Source of the DNA: Bog-473 sp963719485
GTDB lineage: Bacteria; Actinomycetota; Acidimicrobiia; Acidimicrobiales; RAAP-2
NCBI GenBank assembly: GCA_963719485.1
Contig: OY970387.1
Coordinates: 992,001 to 1,056,000, forward strand
Direction of reading: 5' to 3'
Length of the DNA stretch: 64,000 nt
The notes below the pieces were generated by a model that was not told the origin of the DNA, made no database searches, and was given only the letters and a program-made list of their open reading frames with translations. The position numbers and the translations under genes were made by a program. Each line of letters starts with the position of its first letter. Position 1 is the first letter of the stretch. Shown piece after piece: positions 1-6,916 of this stretch.

Positions 1-163
1 ACCGCCTAAGGGAAAGCCGGTGCAGGAATGCTCCCGACGGCAGGTACACCTCTCCGCCGGATTCGACGGCTAACGCCGCTCCGGCAGGCCGACGAAAATG
101 CTTGCGCTCCGTCCCGGCGTACTGGGGCAGTAGCGCGAACTGGCAGGGCGCAGGGGCCAAAAT

Positions 164-766
164 GTGACCATGGAACAGGGTTCGGGTCAGTTTCACTTCA
201 ACCCTGAGACCTACCTAGAGATGGTTATTTCCGAGGTCCCGGCGTATGAGGAGTTGGAGGATCGAACGGCACAGGCCACTGTCGGGGTTGAAGTGGACAC
301 CATTCTCGATCTTGGAACGGGCACAGGAGAGACCGCTGTCCGAGTGGTACAGAGGCACCCGAAGGCCCACCTCTTCGGAATCGATGAAAGTGGCGAAATG
401 CTGACTCATGCGCGCCGGCGGCTACCCGAGGCCGACTTCGCGATCGCCCGCTTAGAAGACCCTCTGCCGCCAGGTCCCTTTGATGTCGTCGTCTCAGCAC
501 TTGCTGTTCACCACCTCGACGGACCGGCCAAAGCGGACCTCTTCCAAAGGGTCGCTGAACGCTTGGTGCCAGGAGGACGCTTTGTGATGGGTGACGTTGT
601 CGTCCCAGACGATCCCAGCGATGCGGTCACTCCGATCGATGGCGTCTACGACAAGCCGAGCCGGGCAGTAGATCTGCTCCGATGGCTAGGAGAGGCGGGC
701 TTCGATTCGCGCCTGATCTGGACGAAGCAAGACCTCGCGCTCTTCGTCGCAGATCGGTCGTCGTAG
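164..766 (+). CDS. Class I SAM-dependent methyltransferase
   Basis: A 200-residue soluble protein with the Rossmann methyltransferase fold. Motif I (DLGTGTGE) lies at residues 49-56, the ribose-binding acidic residue is in FGIDES near residue 74, and the motif IV-like stretch DVVVSALAVHHL spans about 107-118. The LVPGGRF loop follows. It should transfer a methyl group from S-adenosylmethionine, but the acceptor cannot be read from the sequence. The start chosen is GTG at 164, seven bases after an AGGGG ribosome site; an in-frame ATG at 170 is possible. The gene is monocistronic and its base composition is clearly less GC-rich than the right part of the window, consistent with transferred DNA. 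Confidence 0.8.
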   Translation: MTMEQGSGQFHFNPETYLEMVISEVPAYEELEDRTAQATVGVEVDTILDLGTGTGETAVRVVQRHPKAHLFGIDESGEMLTHARRRLPEADFAIARLEDPLPPGPFDVVVSALAVHHLDGPAKADLFQRVAERLVPGGRFVMGDVVVPDDPSDAVTPIDGVYDKPSRAVDLLRWLGEAGFDSRLIWTKQDLALFVADRSS

Positions 767-855
767 GTCCAGTCTCTCGGGCTAGCCACGAGCCGAAACC
801 ATGCCCCCATGGTGCGCCCAGGCCCAGCGATCTGGGGCACTGCGGTGGAACGATC

Positions 856-883
856 TGTTGTGTCAGTTTTGGTTGACACAACA
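856..883. promoter_or_regulatory. Perfect inverted repeat, candidate operator 1
   Basis: Arms TGTTGTGTCA (856-865) and TGACACAACA (874-883) are perfect inverted complements around an 8-base loop. The right arm contains TTGACA (873-878), a consensus -35 hexamer for the HTH gene that starts at 910. A regulator bound here would block RNA polymerase; the HTH protein just downstream is the obvious candidate (inference). Confidence 0.6.
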
Positions 884-902
884 GTGCTTGTCAGTCCATA
901 CT
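873..902 (+). promoter_or_regulatory. Promoter of the HTH/Clp_N pair, probably leaderless
   Basis: TTGACA at 873-878 is followed after 18 bases by CATACT at 897-902, a usable -10 box. Transcription would begin about seven bases later, on or next to the ATG at 910, and no Shine-Dalgarno sequence precedes that ATG. The -35 box sits in the first inverted repeat and the -10 box in the second, so both operators overlap the promoter. Confidence 0.55.
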
Positions 903-908
903 GACAAG
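887..908. promoter_or_regulatory. Perfect inverted repeat, candidate operator 2
   Basis: CTTGTCAG (887-894) and CTGACAAG (901-908) form a perfect 8-base inverted repeat around TCCATA, ending one base before the start codon at 910. Its half-site (TTGTCAG) resembles that of the neighbouring repeat (TTGTGTCAG), which suggests the same protein binds both. Confidence 0.6.
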
Positions 909-909
909 C

Positions 910-1122
910 ATGGACATCGAAGAACTCAGCGTGAATCTCTCGTCGGGTGACCCGGCGATCGGGCTTCGCGCCTCGTTGGCGCTCCATCGCCTGGCTGAGA
1001 GGGTCGAAGCCAACAACGTCGCGGCCGCCCGGGAAAAGGGCTGGTCGTGGCGGCAGATCGGAGACGCCTTGGGCGTCACCCGCCAGTCCGTGCACACCAA
1101 ATACAACAAGGAGTCATCATGA
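910..1122 (+). CDS. Small helix-turn-helix DNA-binding protein
   Basis: A 70-residue protein. An N-terminal helix-rich part (residues 15-42) precedes a clear helix-turn-helix at about residues 46-65 (WSWRQIGDALGVTRQSVHTK). It is probably an autoregulatory repressor, because two perfect inverted repeats overlap its promoter (inference). The stop codon overlaps the start of the downstream Clp_N gene (ATGA at 1119-1122), so the two are translationally coupled. As I recall, small HTH genes directly followed by Clp N-terminal-domain genes are common in actinobacteria. Confidence 0.8.
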   Translation: MDIEELSVNLSSGDPAIGLRASLALHRLAERVEANNVAAAREKGWSWRQIGDALGVTRQSVHTKYNKESS

Positions 1123-1635
1123 CCACCGAATCCGTTGCTCCAGAAGTGCTGCACGCCTGGGCCATCTACCTGCAGGCCAGTGAGGAGGCTCGTCGCCGAG
1201 GTGATCGCCGAACCGGCACCGATCACATCTTGCTCGCCTTGTGCGAAGACTCCTGGATCGAAGTCGCCTTGGGCGTGAGCCTGCAGCAAGCTCGCCAGGC
1301 CCAGGAGTCGCTCGATCACGAAGCCCTGGGCGCCTTGGGCCTGGGGTCTGGCGCCGACGCTCCCGCACTGCCGATGCGCGCCGTGCCGAAGAAGCCCAGG
1401 ATCAGAGACGTCGCTGAAAAGAGATCGGTTCCGCCTAACGCCCGCGGCAAAGAAAGTGCTGGAGGAGGCGTACAAGCCCAAGGGTCATCGGAAGCTCCAG
1501 GTCACCGGCACCGAGGTGCTGGCCCAGATCCTCGCTCTCCAACCACCGGATCCTGCGGCGGTGCTGCTGGGTGCTCTCGGCGTGAACACGTCGGAGGTTC
1601 GGCGCCGATTGGATGCGGTCACGCCCGACAGCTGA
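1119..1635 (+). pseudogene. Clp N-terminal-domain protein, frameshifted
   Basis: The first frame encodes a Clp_N-like repeat (HAWAIYLQASEEARRRGD...TGTDHILLAL) from 1119 to about 1420. The second repeat continues in the +1 frame from about 1426 (RLTPAAKKVLEEAY...GTEVLAQILAL...EVRRRLDAVTPDS) to TGA at 1633-1635. The total span is 517 bases, one more than a multiple of three, so a single extra base near the AAAA run at 1417-1420 explains the break. Restored, the protein would be about 171 residues with two Clp_N repeats, without the AAA+ domain of ClpC/ClpB. Such proteins may bind Clp substrates or regulators (inference). It could be a pseudogene, a base-call error or a programmed frameshift. 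Confidence 0.7.
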
Positions 1636-1886
1636 GTCCCCGCAGCCGTCCTACCCCTCGGGTAGGCAAAAACGTGCACTTTCTTCGGGCCCTGGAGTAG
1701 CACCACGGTGCCGGAAGTTGCGCCCAGGCCCGGCAGCGAACTGGGGCGCCCGTCCCCCAGAGTTAGCCCACGACACGACCGAAGTCTGATTGATACTCCG
1801 ATTCGGCACCCTCGGACCTGCTCGGTATCGGCACGTTGCGGGCAGTCGCGAGACTGACCACAGAAACCTGCCGCGTGACGGCTTGT
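1636..1886. other. Intergenic region without a recognisable gene
   Basis: About 250 bases between the frameshifted Clp_N gene and the arr promoter. Opposite-strand reading frames here show no domain or codon bias worth calling. No convincing hairpin terminator was seen. Confidence 0.5.
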
Positions 1887-1892
1887 TAGCGT
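1887..1892 (+). promoter_or_regulatory. -10 box of arr, leaderless
   Basis: TAGCGT fits the actinobacterial TAnnnT -10 consensus and ends seven bases before the arr ATG at 1900. No Shine-Dalgarno sequence is present, so a leaderless transcript is likely. Confidence 0.45.
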
Positions 1893-1899
1893 CAGCCTC

Positions 1900-2325
1900 A
1901 TGAGTGCCAAACACGAACCGGTGCCGTTCGAGCTATACGAGTCTGGCCTGTACTTGCACGGCACGAAGGTGCATCTCGCCGTGGGCGAGATGCTGGTCTC
2001 CGGCCGCGAGTCGAACTTCGAACAGGGCCGAGTGATGAATTACGTCTACTTCACCGCGACTCTTGACGCTGCGACCTGGGGCGCCGAGCTCGCCTCTGGT
2101 GAAGGCCGCGGACGAATTTACGTCATCGAGCCAATGGGCGAGTTCGAAGACGACCCCAATCTGACCAACAAGAAGTTCCCTGGCAATCCGACGCAGTCAT
2201 TCCGTAGCCGCGAACCGCTGCGCGTCGTAGGTGAGCTTGTCGACTGGGTCGGGCATTCGCCGGAGAAGCTGCAGGCCATGCGCGACGCCGTACAAGGCAA
2301 GGGACCCGGGCAGATCGAGGACTGA
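1900..2325 (+). CDS. arr: NAD(+)--rifampin ADP-ribosyltransferase
   Basis: This 141-residue protein matches the Arr family across its length. It would transfer ADP-ribose from NAD+ to the ansa-chain hydroxyl of rifampin, inactivating the drug in the cytoplasm. Family landmarks seen: YLHGTK (18-23), GRESNFEQGRVMN (about 35-47), WGAELASGEGRGRI (60-72) and the FEDDPNLTNKK block (82-92). Residues equivalent to the functional His, Tyr and Asp of mycobacterial Arr appear to be present (H20, Y50, D84; numbering by eye). It stands alone with its own leaderless promoter inside the lower-GC island ending at tRNA-Lys, which fits acquisition by transfer. Chromosomal arr genes are also native in many actinobacteria. 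Confidence 0.93.
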   Translation: MSAKHEPVPFELYESGLYLHGTKVHLAVGEMLVSGRESNFEQGRVMNYVYFTATLDAATWGAELASGEGRGRIYVIEPMGEFEDDPNLTNKKFPGNPTQSFRSREPLRVVGELVDWVGHSPEKLQAMRDAVQGKGPGQIED

Positions 2326-2421
2326 GTCTGAATCCGGCCCCCCTGCGGCCGTCCCCGAGGTGTCGGGTGCCCCACCATCCCGGCGGACGGGGATACCTCT
2401 CGAAATCCAGCCCATGTGAGC

Positions 2422-2929
2422 TCATTGAGCTAGTCGTTGCACAAGGAGTTGACCCGGCCAGTCGCCCTGACGGAACGTTTCCGTCGCGGTGAATCCCTCG
2501 CCTTCGTAGTACCGAACGAGATCGAGATTGGCCCCGGCCCAACAATCGACCCGCAGGAGAGTCCGGCCACGGCTTCGACATTGAGACCGGGCGTGTTCCA
2601 GCAGGACAGGTCCAATCCTCTGTCCGGCGTGACGCCGAGATACGAAGAGGAGTGTGACATAGAGCTCCGGTTCGCTCGCGGGAGCAACATATGGTGGAGA
2701 TTCGTCGTTGACGATGAGAGCACCTACGACCTGCGAATCGATCTCTGCGATCGTCAGGCCTGGCTCCGTAGTCATCTTGACAACCGAGTTTCGCAGTTCC
2801 GGCTGCTCGGACCACGGTTGAGTGCCCCACTGGCCGGCCTCGATTTGTTAGCCATACAACGGCTTCATCGAAGAGGCCAAGCAGCGCTTCTTGATCCCCG
2901 CGTTCGCCTGGGCGGTGCATCAGCTCCAT
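2422..2929 (-). pseudogene. GNAT N-acetyltransferase, frameshifted
   Basis: The N-terminal part reads in one frame from ATG at 2929 (EALLGLFDEAVVWLTNRG). The rest reads in the next frame (WGTQPWSEQPELRNSVVK, then the acetyl-CoA-binding core with the Q/RxxGxG/A-like RRHAGQRIG, and NLDLVRYYEGEGF). The frames cross near 2850, at a CCGGCC run, where removing one base restores a typical 169-residue GNAT. The C-terminal 117 residues (2422-2775) remain open from an internal ATG and hold most of the acetyltransferase fold, but lack the substrate-binding N-terminus. The acceptor is unknown. This is either a decayed gene or a sequencing error. Confidence 0.72.
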
Positions 2930-3026
2930 AGGCCAATCGTAAGGTGCAAGCCCTCACCAGCTGATCTACGCAGCCAGGCGCAGTTCCGGTTCTGTTCGGG
3001 GGCAGGGCAGAGGCGGCGGACAAGCG

Positions 3027-3809
3027 TCAACGGAGGGTGGCAGTCGTGAGGGTGACGACGAGCGGCTTCGTAGCGACACCGCCGAAATCGCTCCGGATGA
3101 ATGACTCCATTTCGTCGAGCAGCCCAACTCGGTCGGGCTGCTTCATCATCTGAGTGCCAGAGGACGAGAGCATCAAGTTTCGGTAGTCCGAGGCGCCGTA
3201 CGTCTGGTCCCAGTCGAAGTGGTGGACCTCAACGCAATCGAAGCGACGATCTGCGTCCAGCACCGATCGGATCTTCGGATCGACGCTTCCGCGAGTGGGT
3301 GTCTGGGGTCCAGTATGACCCTGGCCATGTCGGTCGTAGATCGGCTGGGCAGCGGCGAAGAAGCCTGCATCTTCGGGCGAGTCAACTTGGATGAAATCAG
3401 CGATCGCCACGAGTCCCCCTGGTCGCAGAATCGCAGCGGGCCGATCCGGCTGCGCCCCTAGGGAGATCCAGTGGTAGGCGGCGGCGCAGAATACGGCGTC
3501 AGCCTCTCCGCCTGCGATCTCCATCACCTCGAAGTCACCGACGAGTACACGCAGCCGATCCGAAGGGAGGTTCGAGCGCAGCTTGGCGGCCGTCGCCGGA
3601 CCAATCTCTATGGCGAGCACCGATGCTCCTCGGGCAAGGAGATCCTTCGTGGCTTGGCCCGTTCCCGGACCGACCTCCACGATCTCGGGCTGTGACGGCA
3701 GCATTTGGAAAAGCACGTCGAAGAGTCCAGCGGGATACGAAGGCCGGACCTTGTCGTAGATGTCCGGGACTTCGTTGAACGAAAGCCTGATGTCGTCTGG
3801 TCGCCCCAC
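3027..3809 (-). CDS. SAM-dependent methyltransferase (methyltransferase-11-like)
   Basis: About 260 residues from a GTG start at 3809. The protein opens with a conserved-looking FNEVPDIYDKVRPSYP segment, followed by motif I (EVGPGTGQATKDLL), an acidic post-motif (VLAIEIGP), VLVGDFE, and AAAYHWISL with LRPGGLVAIAD. The small-molecule acceptor is not known. The frame stays open upstream to 3971, but those 54 residues look non-coding and would run into the divergent gene, so the internal GTG, preceded closely by GAGAGG, is preferred. Only about 100 bases separate it from the divergent gene at 3912. Confidence 0.75.
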   Translation of the reverse strand: MGRPDDIRLSFNEVPDIYDKVRPSYPAGLFDVLFQMLPSQPEIVEVGPGTGQATKDLLARGASVLAIEIGPATAAKLRSNLPSDRLRVLVGDFEVMEIAGGEADAVFCAAAYHWISLGAQPDRPAAILRPGGLVAIADFIQVDSPEDAGFFAAAQPIYDRHGQGHTGPQTPTRGSVDPKIRSVLDADRRFDCVEVHHFDWDQTYGASDYRNLMLSSSGTQMMKQPDRVGLLDEMESFIRSDFGGVATKPLVVTLTTATLR

Positions 3810-3911
3810 CCTCTCATTCTGGCTGAGGTCCGAGTACCCCTTGGTGCCGAAGTGTCCCACTCTCCCGGCGTTTGGGGGCAGTGTGTGCGCGTCAGGGGCA
3901 TACTCACTTCC

Positions 3912-4286
3912 ATGTCTCCCAAACCCGACCAGGAGCAGTCGTCCACGATCCAGCTTCACCGTGCGAACCACGGTTGGGTTGATCGAAAGAGCGCCTTGGA
4001 GATCTTGGTGGATGGGGTCGTGGCAGGGGAGTTGCCGGCCTATGGCACCACCGACCTAACCGTCTCTCCTGGTAGCCATCTGGTCGGCGTTCGATTCGGA
4101 GACGAGCAATCTCAACCGATCGTCGTCGAACTCAGGCCGGGCGAGACCAAGTACTTGACGAGCCTCGCCAGGCCAGGGATGTCACGGTTCAATCCACTGC
4201 TGCTCGGTCGATCTGTCCGGTTCAAGGTCCGAGAATCGACCGACAAAGAACTACTCCGGGGTGGAACCGGACTCGGGCAGCGATAA
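3912..4286 (+). CDS. Hypothetical protein, PEGA-like beta domain
   Basis: A 124-residue protein starting at ATG 3912. The middle (about residues 20-80) has alternating beta segments with the pattern ILVDGVVAGELPAYG, DLTVSPGSHLVGVRFGDE and IVVELRPGE, which resembles small PEGA-type or carboxypeptidase-regulatory-like beta sandwiches. There is no signal peptide or membrane segment. I do not recognise a specific family and assign no function. It is divergent from the methyltransferase ending at 3027. Confidence 0.5.
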   Translation: MSPKPDQEQSSTIQLHRANHGWVDRKSALEILVDGVVAGELPAYGTTDLTVSPGSHLVGVRFGDEQSQPIVVELRPGETKYLTSLARPGMSRFNPLLLGRSVRFKVRESTDKELLRGGTGLGQR

Positions 4287-4333
4287 ACGCCACCGACCCG
4301 GTTCTGGGACAGGGGCGACCATTCCAGATCAGC

Positions 4334-4705
4334 TCAACCGGAATGTGGACAGAGGACGATTAGGTATCCGTCGGGGTCGCGGCAAACAACAGCTCCAGCG
4401 TTGGCCCAGTACGGATTCTCGTGGCGAACGAGTTCGAACCCTGCGTCACCCAGGCTCGTGGCAGTCGCCTGAAGTTGGTCCTCCGACACGTAGAACACGA
4501 GAAGGTCCTCTTCCGTGGGCCTCGGTTTGGGCAGACCACTCTCGTGACTGGTGAACTCAATGTGCCAGTCGCTCCCCGCTTTGCCGACGAATGCACCGTC
4601 GTAGCCATTGTGTGCCGCGAACCCGCCAAGCTGGTCAAGACCCAGGATGTCAACGTAAAAGCGAAGACTTGCAGGAATCTGACTAACTGGTCGAGCTACT
4701 CGCAT
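4334..4705 (-). CDS. VOC (glyoxalase/bleomycin-resistance) family protein
   Basis: A roughly 123-residue protein with one vicinal-oxygen-chelate domain: VARPVSQIPASLRFYVDILGLDQLGGF at the start, WHIEFTSHE in the middle and a C-terminal NAGAVVCRDPDGYLIVLC typical of glyoxalase-like dimers. The H and E side chains of WHIEF and the DPDGY motif are family hallmarks. The substrate is not predictable; members isomerise, cleave or merely bind small molecules. The ATG at 4705 is chosen because VOC proteins normally begin just before this motif; in-frame ATGs at 4735 and 4738 follow a GGAG and are possible. Confidence 0.75.
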   Translation of the reverse strand: MRVARPVSQIPASLRFYVDILGLDQLGGFAAHNGYDGAFVGKAGSDWHIEFTSHESGLPKPRPTEEDLLVFYVSEDQLQATATSLGDAGFELVRHENPYWANAGAVVCRDPDGYLIVLCPHSG

Positions 4706-4734
4706 CGACGAAGGCGAGAGCGGTCGAGTACTCA

Positions 4735-5052
4735 TCATCTCCACTGTAGAGGTGACACCCATGGGGTATCACCCAGCTCCGATTCTGCGGGTACTCCCAC
4801 AGCCGGCGGACTGGGACTACCTGATTCGTGTGGTGGGGTCTTTGACGAGGCAAGAAGAAGTTCCGAACAAGCCTCGTTCTCAGTCTCGTAGAACGCTTCC
4901 TCGTTTCGGTTGCCGCGCTCGCTGAACCACACCGACCACCCACCAGGAGCGATTCCAAGGCAGTAGGTCTCGTCCCTGTCACCGTCGATGCTGTAGCTGG
5001 TGTCTGAGATGCCTTCCCGAGCGGCCGCTAACCGCAAATCGTCCCGGTTCAC
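4735..5052 (-). CDS. Hypothetical protein (about 105 residues)
   Basis: From GTG at 5052 the protein reads VNRDDLRLAAAREGIS, then CLGIAPGGWSVWFSERGNR and ETENEACSELLL. This arrangement resembles a recurring family of small uncharacterised actinobacterial proteins with a GGWxVxxSERG core, but I cannot name it. No signal peptide or catalytic motif is visible. It is the upstream partner of the VOC gene (29-base gap), so co-transcription is plausible. The frame continues upstream to 5169, but that part lacks coding character. Confidence 0.5.
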   Translation of the reverse strand: MNRDDLRLAAAREGISDTSYSIDGDRDETYCLGIAPGGWSVWFSERGNRNEEAFYETENEACSELLLASSKTPPHESGSPSPPAVGVPAESELGDTPWVSPLQWR

Positions 5053-5300
5053 GGGGGAACGATGACACACACGGGGTATCCCAGTCGTGCCGGTATGGGG
5101 CAGGGTACTGCGGGCTCGCTTTCCGGCCCTAGCTTGCCGCGGCGGCATGTTTGGCAATCCGATTGGCAATCAAAGGGCAGACCTGTAGGGACGGTCACCA
5201 ACTGCCTGGACTCGGGACCCTGTTCAACAGCACTGCACATGATGGTGTGGACGAGTTGAATAACCCAGACCGGCCTCCGGAAGCCGGTGATGTTAGCGAG

Positions 5301-5580
5301 CTACTTGCGAGAACGCCCTTTAGGACTTGGAGTCAGTATCGAGCCGATTTTCTCTGCGACGTCTCGATCCGACTCCTCAACAAAGTGCGCGTAGACGCCG
5401 AGCGTTCGCGTGCCTCAAACGTCCGCTCACGGTCCCTACCGGTACTCCCTCCGACAGCAAACGGGTTGCAGTGAAGTGGCGAAAATCATGGAGACAGACT
5501 GAATCCAGATCGATCGATCGCCGTACCTGATGAGCCCGCTTTGGGAATCCCTCGACGTTCGGCCCAAGCTTATGGGGACG
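5301..5580 (-). pseudogene. Tyrosine recombinase (phage-type integrase) C-terminal remnant
   Basis: On the minus strand one frame encodes SVCLHDFRHFTATRLLSEG followed by VPVGTVSGRLRHANA. The next frame continues LGVYAHFVEESDRDVAEKIGS to a TAG at 5301-5303. These are the box II motifs of tyrosine recombinases: H-x-x-R (HDFR), the second His (RHANA) and the nucleophilic Tyr (VYAHF). A small deletion or frameshift at about 5400 separates the catalytic Tyr from the rest, and an in-frame stop near 5590 ends the similarity upstream. The N-terminal and core-binding domains are absent, so it is inactive. Its position beside tRNA-Lys marks an old integration event. Confidence 0.82.
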
Positions 5581-5623
5581 GAGTCTTCCCTAGCAGGCGA
5601 CCGGCCCGTTATCGTGCTGGCTC

Positions 5624-5699
5624 GGGCCGCTAGCTCATCCGGAAGAGCAGGGGACTTTTAATCCCAAGGTGCCGGGATCGAGACCCGGGCGGCCCACCA
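5624..5699 (+). tRNA. tRNA-Lys (anticodon TTT)
   Basis: A 76-base cloverleaf with encoded CCA. The acceptor arms GGGCCGC (5624-5630) and GCGGCCC (5689-5695) pair perfectly. The D arm is GCTC/GAGC, the anticodon loop CTTTTAA gives anticodon TTT (5656-5658), and the T arm is CCGGG/CCCGG around ATCGAGA. Discriminator A and CCA occupy 5696-5699. One mismatch is seen at the top of the anticodon stem. tRNA genes are preferred integration sites, and this one adjoins an integrase remnant. Confidence 0.93.
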
Positions 5700-5770
5700 C
5701 AAAAGCCCACCACAAAAGCCCCACCACAAAAGCCCCACCACAAAAGCCCACCACAAAGCCCCACCACAAA
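5691..5770 (+). repeat. Six tandem 12-14 base repeats overlapping the tRNA 3' end
   Basis: The unit is GCCC(C)ACCACAAA(A). The first copy (5691-5704) is the last part of tRNA-Lys (GGCCCACCA) plus its 3' flank. Copies 2-6 begin at 5705, 5718, 5732, 5746 and 5758. Each copy therefore contains an imitation of the tRNA 3' terminus including CCA. There are no unique spacers, so it is not a CRISPR array. It may have arisen by replication slippage or by repeated recombination at a tRNA attachment site. Confidence 0.85.
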
Positions 5771-5870
5771 GAGCCAGTTCAGACGATCGATCTGAGCTTC
5801 GTACGTTTCCGATCTCCGCCGAAATGCTACTGGATGCTGCTGTTTTCCTAGCGCCGCGCGGCTCGGCGCA

Positions 5871-5909
5871 GCCGACGGAGGGATCTTCAATTACGGCAGC
5901 GCCGGCTTC
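5871..5909 (+). pseudogene. Relic of a DGGIF secreted-repeat gene
   Basis: The plus strand encodes ADGGIFNYGSAGF, an almost exact copy of the repeat core in the secreted protein encoded at 8525-11023. Nothing before or after continues the repeat, and no open frame surrounds it. It is best read as a fragment left by deletion of a related gene, perhaps during rearrangement at the neighbouring tRNA. Confidence 0.6.
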
Positions 5910-5954
5910 GAGGCATCAGCCGTGGCGGTTGAACCCGGAGGCCTGGGCCACCCA

Positions 5955-6824
5955 TCAACCGATGGCAGCCAACGTCGGCACCAACGGCCCCCACGTCTCT
6001 TCGAGCCATCGAGACGGCTCGGAACCTGCGGCGCGGACCACAATCGCCTGCACGCCGGCCTCATGGAGTGCCTCTGCCTCGCGCGCGATGACGTCGGGAC
6101 CAGCATCGTCTGCTACCCCGATCAGCGCAGTGACCTCGATCTCTCCAAACGCACGGCCGACCTCGTCGCAGTGACGTCTGAGCACGTCCACTTTGTGTGC
6201 CACGGTCGCGGTGTCGCCGATGATGTTACAGGCGTCGGCGTAGGTTGCAACGAGGCGAAGGGTCTTGCGCTCCCCCCCGCCTCCGATGAGCACGCGCGGT
6301 CGAGGTGAGCTGATGGGCTGGGGGGAGCAGAGCGTCTCAGCCAGTTGGTAGTGCGATCCTTGGTAGGGCCCGTTGTCGTCACTCCACATCTGGAAGCAGA
6401 TCTGGAGCGTCTCTTCGAGCCGCTCGTAGCGTTCGCGCAAAGGCGGGAACGGGACTCCCAGCCCCCGGTGCTCCCGCTCGTACCACGCTGCCCCCAACCC
6501 CAGCTCGGCTCGACCGCCCGACAAGACATCGAGGGTGGTGATCGTCTTGGCCAGCAGGCCGGGATGACGGTACGTCACACCACCGACCAGGAGCCGGAAA
6601 CGCAGCTGCTCCGTCTTGGCGGCGGCGAAGCACAGTGCCGTGTACCCCTCGAGCATCGGCTCTTCGGCGGGCCAGAGCATGTCCATCTGGAACCAATGGT
6701 CCATCACTGAAAGGGTCCGTACGCCGATGGCCTCCGCCGTCCTGGCCAAGGTTGCAAAGGTCGGCCCGATGGCCTCGGGTCCGCCCGCCCAGGTGAAACG
6801 GGGCACGTGGATGTCGAGTTGCAT
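5955..6824 (-). CDS. LLM-class (luciferase-like, probably F420-dependent) oxidoreductase
   Basis: A 289-residue TIM-barrel flavin/F420 enzyme. It begins MQLDIHVPRFTW and has SVMDHWFQM, LLVGGVTYRHPGLLAKTITTLDVLSGGR, LGLGAAWYEREH and the C-terminal RVLIGGGGERKTLRLVATYADACNI, all typical of the F420-dependent LLM group. The substrate is unknown. The start at 6824 is supported by GGAGG six bases upstream. It is a clear paralogue of the enzyme at 33314-34252 (same GVTYR.P.LLAK and GGGGER.TLRLVA.YAD motifs). It is divergent from the acyl-AMP ligase gene starting at 6917. Confidence 0.85.
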   Translation of the reverse strand: MQLDIHVPRFTWAGGPEAIGPTFATLARTAEAIGVRTLSVMDHWFQMDMLWPAEEPMLEGYTALCFAAAKTEQLRFRLLVGGVTYRHPGLLAKTITTLDVLSGGRAELGLGAAWYEREHRGLGVPFPPLRERYERLEETLQICFQMWSDDNGPYQGSHYQLAETLCSPQPISSPRPRVLIGGGGERKTLRLVATYADACNIIGDTATVAHKVDVLRRHCDEVGRAFGEIEVTALIGVADDAGPDVIAREAEALHEAGVQAIVVRAAGSEPSRWLEETWGPLVPTLAAIG

Positions 6825-6903
6825 GTCGTCCTCCGGTCGGTCGTGTCGAGGGTACCCGCATGGTCTACCGGGGTGGCGGGCTTGCACGATACGGGGAGCC
6901 GGT

Positions 6904-6909
6904 ACTCTC
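6904..6909 (+). promoter_or_regulatory. -10 box of the acyl-AMP ligase gene
   Basis: TACTCT matches TAnnnT and ends seven bases before the ATG at 6917, which has no ribosome-binding site. A leaderless transcript is likely. Confidence 0.4.
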
Positions 6910-6916
6910 GGCCCGC

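Noticed and set aside
3810..3971. N-terminal extension of the 3027-3809 methyltransferase
   Set aside because: The 54 added residues have no methyltransferase similarity and would overlap the start of the divergent gene at 3912.
5170..5300. Small plus-strand frames between the hypothetical protein and the integrase remnant
   Set aside because: They are short, lack ribosome sites or domains, and partly oppose the integrase remnant. I see no gene here.
5691..5770. Possible CRISPR array
   Set aside because: The units are only 12-14 bases and directly abut, with no unique spacers and no cas genes in the window.
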